From contig NZ_CP061336.1 of the NCBI RefSeq assembly GCF_005473905.2, positions 1,976,501 through 2,040,500 on the forward strand: 64,000 nt of DNA. Direction: 5' to 3'. The DNA is from Ruminiclostridium herbifermentans. Its GTDB lineage: Bacteria > Bacillota > Clostridia > Acetivibrionales > DSM-1351. The notes beneath the pieces were generated by a model. The model saw nothing but the letters and a program-made list of their open reading frames with translations. It was not told where the DNA came from and did not search any database. Both the position numbers and the translations under genes were made by a program. This document shows positions 1-9,311 of this stretch, in pieces; position 1 is the stretch's first letter; every line of letters starts with the position of its first letter.

Positions 1-2
1 AA

Positions 3-317
3 TTGATTAAAGATGGAGCAAAAATGGTAATAAATGTTGAAGATATACTGGAAGAGTTTCAATATGGTGAAATATCAAATAATAGTATTACCCCAAATAA
101 TTCTTCTAGGGCAATTAAAAATTATAGTATTTTCAAAGGGCTTAATACCCAAGAAATCCTTATTGTTAAAATTATATCCAATGGAATTCACCATATTGAT
201 GAAATAATTGAAAGAAGCAATATATCAGCTAAAGAAGTAAACAATATTTTATTTATGTTAGAAATGAAAGGGATTATTACACAACTGCCGGGTAAGATGT
301 TTGAAATGTGTTTATAG
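3..317 (+). CDS. dprA: DNA-processing protein DprA, C-terminal fragment
   Basis: This is the 3' end of a gene that begins before the window. DprA loads RecA on single-stranded DNA during transformation and recombination. The first residues (LIKDGAKMV) match the end of the DprA Rossmann-like domain. Residues about 35-104 form a small winged-helix domain ending in LPGKMFEM, the usual DprA C-terminus. The first codon read here is an internal TTG, not a start. Position upstream of topA is the common Firmicute order, although here a patatin gene intervenes. No strong terminator follows. The family call is confident; the N-terminal part cannot be seen. Confidence 0.85.
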   Translation: MIKDGAKMVINVEDILEEFQYGEISNNSITPNNSSRAIKNYSIFKGLNTQEILIVKIISNGIHHIDEIIERSNISAKEVNNILFMLEMKGIITQLPGKMFEMCL

Positions 318-766
318 CAAGATTTATATTGAAAAGTTTATTCATACTAATCCATAATTAAGTGTCACTCTAAAGTTTATTAATATTTTGGCAGCAGTAA
401 ACTAATTTGTTAAGTAATTATTTACTTTTCATTTTATAAATATCCTGCAACTATAATTTAAACTGAGAAAGTTGAATTGTTATCCTTATACGTTCATCAA
501 GTTATTTGAATTTTTTCCTTATCCGAAACAAAAGCAATCTTGACAATTGAATGATAAGGAAATAAATTTCATATCAATTACATATTTTACCTATAAAAAT
601 TAGATACAACTTTATAAATGAGACGTCATATATTGAAATTAGATAATAATACCGATAAAAAATCGGAACTACTGAGCTGTTAATTAATTGTTTTACTCAG
701 TAATGGGTTTAATTGCGGATTTTTGTAAAAAAATCAGAATAATTTTAAAAAATATCTTTCTTATTA
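318..766. other. AT-rich intergenic region after dprA
   Basis: No convincing gene is seen. The stretch has a short hairpin (CCGAT/ATCGG, about 652-666) and a TACTGAG/CTCAGTA inverted pair near 669-705, neither with a clear U-run. The promoter of the patatin gene probably lies in the last 100 bases, but I cannot pick reliable -35/-10 boxes. Confidence 0.5.
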
Positions 767-794
767 TTGTCATTAATGGTAAAATTAATGACAA
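767..794. promoter_or_regulatory. Perfect 11-bp dyad in front of the patatin gene
   Basis: TTGTCATTAAT is followed after six bases by its exact reverse complement. It ends 24 bases before the GTG start of the patatin gene and upstream of its AGAGG ribosome-binding site. The symmetry and position fit an operator for a dimeric repressor, or a short 5'-UTR hairpin. There is no following U-run, so a terminator is unlikely. The regulator is unknown. Confidence 0.5.
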
Positions 795-818
795 AATTAT
801 CTTATTAAGAGGTACATT

Positions 819-1799
819 GTGAATAAAGCGAAAATTTTATCAATTGATGGTGGGGGTATCAGAGGAATTATTCCTGCAATGGTACTGGCTGAAATAGAGA
901 AAATGACATCAAAACCTATATGTAAATTATTTGACTTTATTTCTGGTACATCAACAGGTGGTATAATAACTCTTTGTCTAACTAAGCCATCAAATAATAA
1001 TCAAGATTTACCTGAGTATAGCGCACAGGATATTGTAAATTTGTATGTAGAAAATGGTAAGAAGATTTTTTCGTCAGATATATTGCACAGGATAATTTCC
1101 TTTAATGGCTTATTTGATGAAAAATACAGTTCTGATGGTATCGAGTCACTTTTAAAGAAGTATTTAGGCACATCAAAATTATCAGAATGCTTAACTCGTG
1201 TTTTGATACCTTCTTATGAAATTGAACTTAGAAGACCATTCTTTTTTAAGAGTTGGCTTGCGAAAAGCAAAAATGATAAAAAGCATAATTTTTATATGTG
1301 GCAGGTAGCAAGAGCTACTTCTGCTGCGCCAACATATTTTGAGCCTTTTAAGCTAGAAATAGATAAAGATACCAATGAGTATTATAGCTTTATTGACGGT
1401 GGAGTATTTGCAAATAACCCAGCTATGTGCGCATTTGCAGATGCAAAAGTAATATATAAAAATATAGAAGATATTTTGATTGTTTCTTTAGGCACTGGAG
1501 AGTTTACTAAAAGTATACCGCATGATAAAGCAAAAGACTGGGGATTGGCAAAGTGGGCTAAACCAATATTGGATACAATATTTGACGGGGAAAGTGACAC
1601 TGTTAATTATCAGTTGAGGCAATTGTTAAAACCAAATAATTATTACCGCATTCAAGCTAGTCTTGAACAATTGGGAAAAGACGAAATTGATGATGCTAGT
1701 GATAAAAATATACATGAATTAATATTGTTGGGAAAAAGTTTAATAGAAGATTGGCAAAGAAATGGTTATCTAGATAGATTATGTTACAAACTTATTTAG
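819..1799 (+). CDS. Patatin-like phospholipase (CapV-like size and motifs)
   Basis: This is a 326-residue cytoplasmic lipid acyl hydrolase of the patatin family. All three hallmarks are visible: the oxyanion-hole glycine loop DGGGIRG (residues 10-16), the nucleophile elbow GTSTG with Ser45, and the catalytic aspartate in DGG (Asp193). No signal peptide or membrane segment is seen. Length and the N-terminal GGGIRGIIP stretch resemble the single-domain patatins used as CBASS effectors (CapV), but no cyclic-nucleotide synthase or other defence gene is beside it. It stands alone between dprA and topA, with GTG start at 819 behind AGAGG (808-812) and a dyad upstream. The alternative is an ordinary lipid-turnover patatin. 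Family certain, role unknown. Confidence 0.85.
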   Translation: MNKAKILSIDGGGIRGIIPAMVLAEIEKMTSKPICKLFDFISGTSTGGIITLCLTKPSNNNQDLPEYSAQDIVNLYVENGKKIFSSDILHRIISFNGLFDEKYSSDGIESLLKKYLGTSKLSECLTRVLIPSYEIELRRPFFFKSWLAKSKNDKKHNFYMWQVARATSAAPTYFEPFKLEIDKDTNEYYSFIDGGVFANNPAMCAFADAKVIYKNIEDILIVSLGTGEFTKSIPHDKAKDWGLAKWAKPILDTIFDGESDTVNYQLRQLLKPNNYYRIQASLEQLGKDEIDDASDKNIHELILLGKSLIEDWQRNGYLDRLCYKLI

Positions 1800-2087
1800 T
1801 AAATTTAAATACATAAAGTTAAATTCGCAAAATAAATTATTAATGGATATAAATATTGGGAAAGTAAAAGGTATATGATATGTTTTAGCAGGTTGATATA
1901 TTTACCAAAAAAGTAAGAATATAGAATAATTTACTATTTTTTATATAGAATTATAAATGTAAGGTTGACAGATTATAAAATCCAGTTTAAATTAGTAGTT
2001 GTTTAACAAAAATAATAAATAAGTATTTAAATATATATTTAATAATATTTTTTATTATATTAATACGAGTATACACGGAGGAAAAAG

Positions 2088-4436
2088 ATGGCTGATAACC
2101 TGGTTATTGTGGAGTCTCCTGGAAAAGTAAAATCAATTGGAAAGTTTTTAGGCAAAGGGTATAAGGTTGAAGCATCAATCGGACATATTAGAGATTTACC
2201 TAAAAGTCAGATTGGTGTGGATATTGAAAATAATTTTGAACCTAAATATATCACTATTCGGGGTAAAGGTGATGTTATTTCAAAACTTAAGAAGGAAGCA
2301 AAGGCTGCAAAGAAAATTTATCTTGCAACTGACCCAGATCGAGAGGGAGAGGCGATATCTTGGCATTTAGCCCATATTTTAAACATAGATGAAGGAGAGA
2401 AATGCAGGGTTACATTTAATGAAATTACACAAAATGCTGTAAAAAATGCATTAAAGCAGCCAAGAGAAATAGATACAAATCTTGTTGATGCACAGCAAGC
2501 AAGACGTGTTTTAGATAGAATAGTTGGTTATAAAATAAGTCCTTTGCTTTGGAAAAAAGTGAAAAAGGGATTAAGTGCCGGCAGAGTTCAATCTGTTGCA
2601 ACAAAAATGATTTGTGATAGAGAGAAAGAAATTGAGGAATTTACACCAGAGGAATATTGGACAATAGTTTCTAATTTAGAAAAACCCAAAACAAGTCCGG
2701 CTTTTGAGGCTAAGTTTTATGGAACCAAAAAAGAAAAAATTGAGTTGACAAATGGTGAACAGGTTAATGCTATCTTAGAAGAAATAGCCCAAAGCAAATA
2801 TATAGTGCAAAAGGTTAAAGAGCAGGAAAAGAAAAGGGCTGCAGCAGCACCTTTCATCACTAGTACCTTGCAGCAAGAAGCATCAAGAAAATTGGGATTT
2901 ACAACAAAAAGAACAATGATGGTTGCACAGCAGCTGTATGAAGGTGTGGAAATAAAAGGTCGTGGTTCAGTCGGACTTATAACATATATGAGAACTGATT
3001 CAACCAGAATATCAGAGGAAGCGCAAAATGAAGCTAGAAATTATATAAACGCAAAATATGGAAAAGAGTACATTCCAGAGGTTCCTAAGATATATAAAAA
3101 CAAATCGGCATCTCAGGACGCACACGAGGCTATACGTCCATCTTATATAGATTTGACTCCAGACGATATAAAGGATTCTTTATCATCTGAGCAATATAAA
3201 GTTTATAAACTAATTTGGAGCAGGTTTATTGCCAGCCAAATGTCATCTGCGGTTTATGACACTGTTAATGCAGACATTTCTGTTGGTGAGTATTTATTCA
3301 AAGCCAATGGTTCAAAAATAAAATTCCCTGGTTTTATGGTCTTATATATTGAGGGCAAGGATGATGAGTCTGATGATGAAACTAATACCCTTCCGCAGTT
3401 ATTTGAAGGTGATGAACTTATACTGAAAGGCAACTTGCCAAAACAGCACTTTACTCAACCGCCTCCTCGTTATACAGAGGCAACATTAGTAAAATCACTT
3501 GAGGAAAGAGGCATTGGCAGACCTAGTACTTATGCTCCTACAATATCTACTATTTTATCTAGGGGATATGTAATTAAAGATAAAAAATGCTTGGTACCTA
3601 CTGAATTAGGTAAGATTGTCAATGAAATAATGGTAAAACACTTTAAAGACATTGTTAATGCGGAATTTACTGCACAGATGGAGGATAAGCTTGATGCTGT
3701 TGCAGAGGGAGAAAAGGCATGGAAAGATGTATTAGAAGAGTTTTATACACCTTTTAAGACAGTGTTAAGTGAAGCTGAAGAAAGTATTGGAAATGTAGAA
3801 CTGCCTGTAGAGGTTTCTGACATACAGTGTGAAAAGTGCGGAAGATTTATGGTTGTTAAGCAGGGGAGATTTGGTAAATTCTTGGCTTGTCCAGGATTTC
3901 CGGAGTGCAGAAACACAAAAGCCATTGTTGAAGAGGCCGGTGTGTTATGCCCAAAATGTCAGGGAAAGGTACTTATAAAGAAGACAAGAAAGGGCAGAAA
4001 ATATATAGGCTGTGAGAGAAATCCAGAATGCACTTTCATGAGTTGGGATATGCCTAGTAATGAAATTTGCCCTGTCTGTGGAGCATTTATGCTTCAAAAA
4101 ACTTCTGGTAAAAAAGTGACATTGTATTGCAGTAATGAGAATTGCAGTAGTAATGCTGATTCTGCAATAAAAAATGAAGTGGTTTCAGATAAAGAACCAA
4201 CAACAAAGAAGAAAGCAGCAACGAAAAAAAGTTCTGCTGCAAAGAAAAAAACAGCAGCCAAAAAAGAAGCTTCAACAAAAAAGAAATCAGCAGATAAAAA
4301 AGAAACCACTGTAAAGAAAAAAACAGCAGTAAAAAAAGCAGCTGAAGAAGAAAAGGAAATAGAAGTAAAAAAAGAAGCCGCAGCAAAGAAAAAATCAACT
4401 GCAAAAAAGAAAGCTTCAACTAGTAAAAAAGCATAA
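2088..4436 (+). CDS. topA: DNA topoisomerase I (type IA)
   Basis: This enzyme relaxes negative supercoils by transient cleavage of one strand. The 782-residue protein has an N-terminal Toprim domain with TDPDREGEA (residues 81-89) and the catalytic tyrosine in ITYMRTDS (Tyr300). Three C-terminal four-cysteine zinc ribbons (about 600-710) follow. The last 75 or so residues are a low-complexity Lys/Ala tail, as in many clostridial TopA proteins, probably aiding DNA binding. The start is ATG 2088 behind GGAGG (2077-2081). The upstream 288 bases are AT-rich and appear gene-free. A hairpin terminator follows at 4545. Confidence 0.97.
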   Translation: MADNLVIVESPGKVKSIGKFLGKGYKVEASIGHIRDLPKSQIGVDIENNFEPKYITIRGKGDVISKLKKEAKAAKKIYLATDPDREGEAISWHLAHILNIDEGEKCRVTFNEITQNAVKNALKQPREIDTNLVDAQQARRVLDRIVGYKISPLLWKKVKKGLSAGRVQSVATKMICDREKEIEEFTPEEYWTIVSNLEKPKTSPAFEAKFYGTKKEKIELTNGEQVNAILEEIAQSKYIVQKVKEQEKKRAAAAPFITSTLQQEASRKLGFTTKRTMMVAQQLYEGVEIKGRGSVGLITYMRTDSTRISEEAQNEARNYINAKYGKEYIPEVPKIYKNKSASQDAHEAIRPSYIDLTPDDIKDSLSSEQYKVYKLIWSRFIASQMSSAVYDTVNADISVGEYLFKANGSKIKFPGFMVLYIEGKDDESDDETNTLPQLFEGDELILKGNLPKQHFTQPPPRYTEATLVKSLEERGIGRPSTYAPTISTILSRGYVIKDKKCLVPTELGKIVNEIMVKHFKDIVNAEFTAQMEDKLDAVAEGEKAWKDVLEEFYTPFKTVLSEAEESIGNVELPVEVSDIQCEKCGRFMVVKQGRFGKFLACPGFPECRNTKAIVEEAGVLCPKCQGKVLIKKTRKGRKYIGCERNPECTFMSWDMPSNEICPVCGAFMLQKTSGKKVTLYCSNENCSSNADSAIKNEVVSDKEPTTKKKAATKKSSAAKKKTAAKKEASTKKKSADKKETTVKKKTAVKKAAEEEKEIEVKKEAAAKKKSTAKKKASTSKKA

Positions 4437-4544
4437 GTATAGTATATGAATTGAATAGTAATTATGCTATGCAGTACTTAGCAAAGTAATATTTATGTGA
4501 ACAATTATTAATAGAAGAAAAGTGAAGTAATTTAAACAGATAAG

Positions 4545-4587
4545 ATTAAAACCGGAAGTACAATTGGCTTTCGGTTTAATTTTGTTA
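4545..4587 (+). terminator. Rho-independent terminator after topA
   Basis: The arms ATTAAAACCGGAAG and CTTTCGGTTTAAT (4568-4580) pair around a short loop and run into TTTTG. It lies about 110 bases after the topA stop. Confidence 0.65.
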
Positions 4588-4848
4588 AAATGAAGTACTT
4601 CTCAATCAACTTTTTCACATGTATTTTCTATCGGTACAGAATAAAATCTATGATTTATGGTTTTTGAAAGTTGCATTCTTTTTAATTTCAGCAAGTAATT
4701 TACTATAATATAGTTATGGTTTTTCATGGAAGTACAGCTTTGTAAAAACGAAGACCTTTGTTGTACAAGCTTTCATTGCAGCTTACAATTTATAGGGTAA
4801 TGTCTGCATAGGTTCTTTAAAAACGTTTTTACAAAATCTTAATAACTT
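4588..4848. other. Gene-free spacer between topA and trmFO
   Basis: No open frame with a ribosome-binding site is seen. A weak resemblance to the palindromic repeat family (CAACTTT...CTATCGGT, about 4607-4640) is present but too degenerate to call a copy. Confidence 0.4.
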
Positions 4849-4858
4849 GGAGGTTTAT

Positions 4859-6172
4859 ATGAGTAAAACAATAAATGTAATTGGAGCAGGACTAGCGGGA
4901 TGTGAGGCAGCGTACCAAATTGCCAAAAGAGGAGTAAAGGTTAAGTTATTTGAAATGAAACCTCATAAATATTCTCCTGCACATCATTCTGAAAACTTTG
5001 CAGAATTGGTTTGCAGTAATTCACTAAGATCAGATCAATTGGAAAATGCAGTAGGTTTATTAAAAGAAGAGTTGCGATTAATGGATTCCTTAATATTAAA
5101 GGCGGCAGATGCGACAAGAGTTCCGGCAGGTGGAGCATTAGCGGTTGATAGAGAAGGCTTCTCAGAATATATTACTAATGCTATAAAGAATATGGAAAAT
5201 ATAGAAATTATCTATGGAGAACAAGAGAGAATTCCCGATGATAATATAACTATTGTTGCAACTGGTCCATTAACCTCTGAAGCTATGTTTAATCATATAA
5301 GAGAGCTAATTGGAGAAGATTACCTTCACTTTTTTGATGCTGCTGCTCCCATTGTTACGTTTGATTCTATTAATATGGACAAGGCATTTAAGGCAGCTAG
5401 ATATGGAAAAGGATCAGAAGATTATATTAATTGTCCAATGAATAAAGAAGAGTATGAAATATTCTACAATGCTTTAATTAGTGCTGAACTGGCAGAGGTA
5501 AAGGAATTTGAAAAGAATATGGTTTTTGAGGGGTGTATGCCTATAGAAAGCATGGCAAGCAGAGGGAAGGATACTATGAGATATGGTCCGCTAAAACCTG
5601 TAGGACTAATGGACCCAAGAACAGATGTAAAACCCTATGCAGTAGTTCAACTTAGACAAGATAATAAAAATGGAACACTATATAATATAGTAGGATTTCA
5701 AACGCATTTGAAATGGCCTGAGCAAAAAAGAGTATTTAGATTAATTCCTGGTTTGGAAAATGCTGAATTTGTAAGATATGGCGTAATGCATAGAAATACT
5801 TATATAAATTCACCTAAACTATTAGATAACACATATAAATTAAAAAGCAGAGATAATATTTATTTCGCTGGTCAAATTACAGGAGTAGAGGGTTATATTG
5901 AATCGACAGCTTCAGGTTTTGTCGCAGGAATAAACGCTTGTGCTAAATGCCTTAATAAGGAAAATATAGTTTTCCCAGCTAATACTTCTATTGGTGCTTT
6001 AAGCCACTATATTTCTGATTCTAGCGTGAAAAATTTCCAACCTATGAACGTAAATTTTGGATTATTTAACGGCGTAGATACCAGTATTAGAGATAAAAGG
6101 AAAAGAAACTCTCAAATAGCACAAAAATCTCTCGAGATAGTGGAATATATTTACAATAATTATGAAAAATAG
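4859..6172 (+). CDS. trmFO: Methylenetetrahydrofolate-tRNA-(uracil-5-)-methyltransferase TrmFO
   Basis: This flavoprotein forms ribothymidine at position 54 of tRNA using methylene-tetrahydrofolate and FADH2. The N-terminus carries the FAD-binding [10 protein letters not shown] motif. The following [16 protein letters not shown] stretch and the C-terminal [12 protein letters not shown] segment are strongly conserved in the family. Length is 437 residues, as usual. ATG 4859 is preferred over the in-frame TTG 4847 because GGAGG (4849-4853) lies six bases before it. The position between topA and the flagellar genes is typical of Firmicutes. CodY, which often stands here, is not present. Confidence 0.96.
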   Translation: MSKTINVIGAGLAGCEAAYQIAKRGVKVKLFEMKPHKYSPAHHSENFAELVCSNSLRSDQLENAVGLLKEELRLMDSLILKAADATRVPAGGALAVDREGFSEYITNAIKNMENIEIIYGEQERIPDDNITIVATGPLTSEAMFNHIRELIGEDYLHFFDAAAPIVTFDSINMDKAFKAARYGKGSEDYINCPMNKEEYEIFYNALISAELAEVKEFEKNMVFEGCMPIESMASRGKDTMRYGPLKPVGLMDPRTDVKPYAVVQLRQDNKNGTLYNIVGFQTHLKWPEQKRVFRLIPGLENAEFVRYGVMHRNTYINSPKLLDNTYKLKSRDNIYFAGQITGVEGYIESTASGFVAGINACAKCLNKENIVFPANTSIGALSHYISDSSVKNFQPMNVNFGLFNGVDTSIRDKRKRNSQIAQKSLEIVEYIYNNYEK

Positions 6173-6202
6173 TGAGTAATTAGTCCTATTATCGCCTATA
6201 AT

Positions 6203-6225
6203 CAACTTAATTTGTTGTTTTTTTA
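6203..6225 (+). terminator. Possible weak terminator after trmFO
   Basis: A short CAAC/GTTG stem is followed by seven T residues. The stem is weak, so the call is tentative. It would separate trmFO from the flagellar operon. Confidence 0.3.
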
Positions 6226-6295
6226 TTTTTAGTATGCTAAAATTTATCTAATAATATGTGGTTGCACATTTACATCTTGTAGGAGCGTGATTATT

Positions 6296-6664
6296 TTGAT
6301 TCAGGGGTTATATGGAAAGAGTAATATAATGGAGAAGGCACTTAATGCTTCTATAGCTAGAAATGATGCTATTTCACAAAACATAGCAAATGTTGACACT
6401 CCAAACTATAAGAGAAAAGATGTTGCATTTGAACAGTATTTTGCTGATTCTTTAAATAGAGCAAATATGAATGATGTGGACGATATTCAGCCTACTATTA
6501 TAGAAGACAAATCAGATAACAAAATGCGTATTGACGGAAACAATGTTGATATTGACAGTGAAATGTCTTATTTGGCGAAAAACACAATTAAGTATAATGC
6601 ATTGGTACAATTAATAAATAGTAACTTCAGTAGAATAAAAAATGTTATTAGAGAAGGGAAATGA
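6296..6664 (+). CDS. flgB: Flagellar basal-body rod protein FlgB
   Basis: FlgB is a proximal rod subunit exported by the flagellar type III system. The 122-residue protein has the rod-family motif around SQNIANVDTPNYKRKDV near residue 30 and the amphipathic C-terminal helix typical of axial proteins. TTG 6296 is chosen because AGGAG (6281-6285) lies ten bases upstream; the in-frame GTG 6287 is too close to it. First gene of the flagellar block, six bases before flgC. Confidence 0.94.
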   Translation: MIQGLYGKSNIMEKALNASIARNDAISQNIANVDTPNYKRKDVAFEQYFADSLNRANMNDVDDIQPTIIEDKSDNKMRIDGNNVDIDSEMSYLAKNTIKYNALVQLINSNFSRIKNVIREGK

Positions 6665-6670
6665 TAAATA

Positions 6671-7108
6671 ATGGGTTTCTTTAGTTCACTTGACATTGGG
6701 GCATCAGGTTTAACTGCCCAAAGAGTAAGAATGGATATTATTTCTCAAAATATTGCAAATGTAAACACAACTAGAACAGAGGATGGAACTCCTTACAGAA
6801 GAAAAGATGTATTATTTGAGGAGCGCACAGGTTCTTTTTCTGATGTATTGGCAGCCGCTAGTGATAAATTATCAAACGGTCAAGGTGTTCGAGTGACAAA
6901 AATTGTCGAAGACACTTCAGAATTTAAAAAAGTATATGATCCTGGACATCCTGACGCTGATGAAGATGGTTATGTAAATATGCCTAATGTAGATGTTGTT
7001 ACAGAAATGGTAAATATGATATCAGCATCAAGGTCATATGAAGCTAATGTTACATCAATAAATGCTACAAAATCTATGGCAATGAAAGCATTAGAAATAG
7101 GTAAGTAA
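6671..7108 (+). CDS. flgC: Flagellar basal-body rod protein FlgC
   Basis: FlgC is a rod subunit that assembles with FlgB. The 145-residue sequence shows the N-terminal axial motif (SGLTAQRVRMDIISQNIANVNT) and the conserved VDVVTEMVNMISASRSYEANV region near the C-terminus. It starts six bases after flgB, so the two are co-translated. Confidence 0.96.
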   Translation: MGFFSSLDIGASGLTAQRVRMDIISQNIANVNTTRTEDGTPYRRKDVLFEERTGSFSDVLAAASDKLSNGQGVRVTKIVEDTSEFKKVYDPGHPDADEDGYVNMPNVDVVTEMVNMISASRSYEANVTSINATKSMAMKALEIGK

Positions 7109-7256
7109 ATAATAGGAATTTGATATAATTAGCCCTTTTATAAAGGTAATATTATTGAGTAGCTTTCAAGAGAGTGGTTTTAAGCTCTGAATAGCAGAGG
7201 GCTCTACACTTATAGTTTTATTAATTTAATGCTTAAAAAATGCGTGGGAGGGTATT
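7109..7256 (+). promoter_or_regulatory. Foldable spacer before fliE
   Basis: Within 7170-7212 nested complementary segments occur: CTCTG/CAGAG around a five-base loop, flanked by AGAG/CTCT and AGTG/CACT. This would make a short bulged RNA stem in the flgC-fliE spacer. It lacks a U-run, so it is more likely an mRNA processing or translation element than a terminator. Confidence 0.3.
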
Positions 7257-7565
7257 ATGGCAATTGATAGCATTTCACAGATAAAGCAGCTAATACCAGA
7301 TAACATCGGAATAAGTGGAGCTGTTAACAAAGATAATTCAGCTGGGGTTAGTTTTGGTGAATATTTAAACTCAGCTCTTATGAAGGTTACTGACTTGGAA
7401 AATCATGCAGCTCAATTAAAAGAAGATTTTGCATTAGGAAAAACAGATAATATTCCTGAGGTATTAATTGCAGGTGAGAAAGCAAATATAGCTTTGCAAT
7501 TCACTATGTCAATAAGAAATAAAATAATGGAAGCATATACAGAAATCATGAGAATGCAGATATAG
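7257..7565 (+). CDS. fliE: Flagellar hook-basal body complex protein FliE
   Basis: FliE joins the MS ring to the rod. The protein has 102 residues, with the conserved C-terminal QFTMSIRNKIMEAYTEIMRMQ helix that identifies the family. ATG 7257 follows a GGGAGG ribosome-binding site. Lies between flgC and fliF as in most Firmicutes. Confidence 0.95.
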   Translation: MAIDSISQIKQLIPDNIGISGAVNKDNSAGVSFGEYLNSALMKVTDLENHAAQLKEDFALGKTDNIPEVLIAGEKANIALQFTMSIRNKIMEAYTEIMRMQI

Positions 7566-7672
7566 CAAAAAGCAGAGCTTTCGCGATTGACTTTTTTAAT
7601 ACAGTATTTTGTTTTACAAAGGGGTTAAATGCTGTACTAAAGATAAATTAATACAATATTGGGGTGGTAGTT

Positions 7673-9250
7673 TTGCCAGAATTCTTATCAAATATACTTA
7701 AACCTATAATTGACTTTTGGAAGGGTTTAGAGAAATCTCAAAAAGTCAGAATATATATAACAGCAGGAATTGTTACAGTCGCTGTAGGTTTAGGATTATA
7801 TTTACTAACAAGACCAACTTATACTACAGTAATTGAAAATGCTAATTCAACAGATATTGCTGAAATGCAGAAGATATTAAAAGACAAAGGTATTCCATAT
7901 AAATTGACAGACAATAAATCAGGCATAATTGTTGATGTTAAAGACAGCGATACTGCTCACTTAGAATTAGCAACTGCTGGTTACCCTAAGAACGGGTTAA
8001 CATTTGCAGATGCTCTCGGCAATATAAAAATAAATACAACTGAGAGTGATAAGAAGCACATATGGCAAGAACTTGATGAATCTGATATTGCCAGACAGCT
8101 TAAATTAATTCAAAATGTTAAGGATGCTAGTGTTACTATAACTGTACCAGAAGATACTTTATTTATAGATTCTACAAGTAATAAAGATGCAAAAGCGTCT
8201 GTAGTTATTACCCGAAATGGAGAGATTACTCCAAAACAGGCTGAAAGTATTATAAAAGTAGTTGCCAGCAGTGTAGAAGGATTAGATCCTTCAAATGTTA
8301 CTGTTATAGATGAAGAAGGTAATCCTTTAAATCCAGAAACAGATAGCACTATGGATAAAACATCTACAAAATACGAAATGAAGCTAAAAGTAAAAACAGA
8401 TCTTGAAAAAAATCTTAGAAATGTGCTCAACGGTCAACAATTTGACAGCTTTGATACAGCTAAAGTTGTTGTAAACCCGATACTTGATTTTGACACGTTG
8501 ACTCAATCGTCAAAAGAATTCTCAAATCCAAATGGTATGGACTCCGGAGCAGTCTTGACAAAGGATGTACTCAAGGAGGAACTTACTAATGGGACTTCGG
8601 GAGGAACAATTGGTATGGATGCAAATCCTGGAACAGTACCATCCTATCCGAATGGTTCTACTGATGCAGAATCCTATAAAAAGTCAGATATTAAAGAGAC
8701 TTATACCTATAATCAGTTAGAAAAGCAGAGTGAAAAGTCATTGGGAGAAGTTGTTCCAGAAAAAACCACTGCTGCTGTTACTTTGCTGTATGGAAACAGG
8801 GTTACGGATGATTCAAAATTAACAGATGAGTTAATAGCACAGGTACAGGAGATTGCAAGTAAAGCGACAGGTATACCTGTTGAAAATATTGCTGTTACAA
8901 AATTAAAGATTCAGCCAAAAGTTGAAGAAATCCCAACGACAGCTGAAGTAGTAAAAGGTTTGCTTTCAGAGTATGGCTTATTAGCATTGTTACTGTTAAT
9001 GCTTATTGCATTAGTTATTATTGCAATTCCGAGAAGAAGCAAACAAGTTGTACCAGAGCCAGTTTTAGCTGGTGTTGATGAGGTTGTTTCACCAAAATAT
9101 AATATTAATGATTTGAGACAAGAACCAGTTCCTGAAATAGATATAGAAGAAAGATCAGAAGTAAAGAAACAGTTAGAGAAGTTTGTAAAGCAAAAACCAG
9201 ATGCGGTTGCTCAATTGCTTAGAAATTGGTTAACAGATGATTATGAATAA
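7673..9250 (+). CDS. fliF: Flagellar MS-ring protein FliF
   Basis: FliF forms the MS ring in the cytoplasmic membrane and anchors the rotor. The 525-residue protein has two membrane segments (about residues 28-46 and 436-452) flanking the ring-building periplasmic domains. The short cytoplasmic C-terminal tail (WLTDDYE end) binds FliG. TTG 7673 is selected because GGGGTGG (7661-7667) is properly spaced; the in-frame GTG at 7664 is inside that site. Confidence 0.96.
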   Translation: MPEFLSNILKPIIDFWKGLEKSQKVRIYITAGIVTVAVGLGLYLLTRPTYTTVIENANSTDIAEMQKILKDKGIPYKLTDNKSGIIVDVKDSDTAHLELATAGYPKNGLTFADALGNIKINTTESDKKHIWQELDESDIARQLKLIQNVKDASVTITVPEDTLFIDSTSNKDAKASVVITRNGEITPKQAESIIKVVASSVEGLDPSNVTVIDEEGNPLNPETDSTMDKTSTKYEMKLKVKTDLEKNLRNVLNGQQFDSFDTAKVVVNPILDFDTLTQSSKEFSNPNGMDSGAVLTKDVLKEELTNGTSGGTIGMDANPGTVPSYPNGSTDAESYKKSDIKETYTYNQLEKQSEKSLGEVVPEKTTAAVTLLYGNRVTDDSKLTDELIAQVQEIASKATGIPVENIAVTKLKIQPKVEEIPTTAEVVKGLLSEYGLLALLLLMLIALVIIAIPRRSKQVVPEPVLAGVDEVVSPKYNINDLRQEPVPEIDIEERSEVKKQLEKFVKQKPDAVAQLLRNWLTDDYE

Positions 9251-9311
9251 GATGATTTTATGGGTAAAGGCATCTTAAAAGTAGACATAATATTTTTGTG
9301 GGGTGAAGAAC

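Noticed and set aside
819-1799. A CBASS defence operon
   Set aside because: Only the patatin is present; no CD-NTase, Cap2/Cap3 or HORMA/TRIP13-like gene is in the window.
4087-4419. Leu/Phe-rich minus-strand frames under the topA tail
   Set aside because: They are produced by the AAG/GCA-rich Lys/Ala repeat of topA read backwards, giving a false membrane-like protein.
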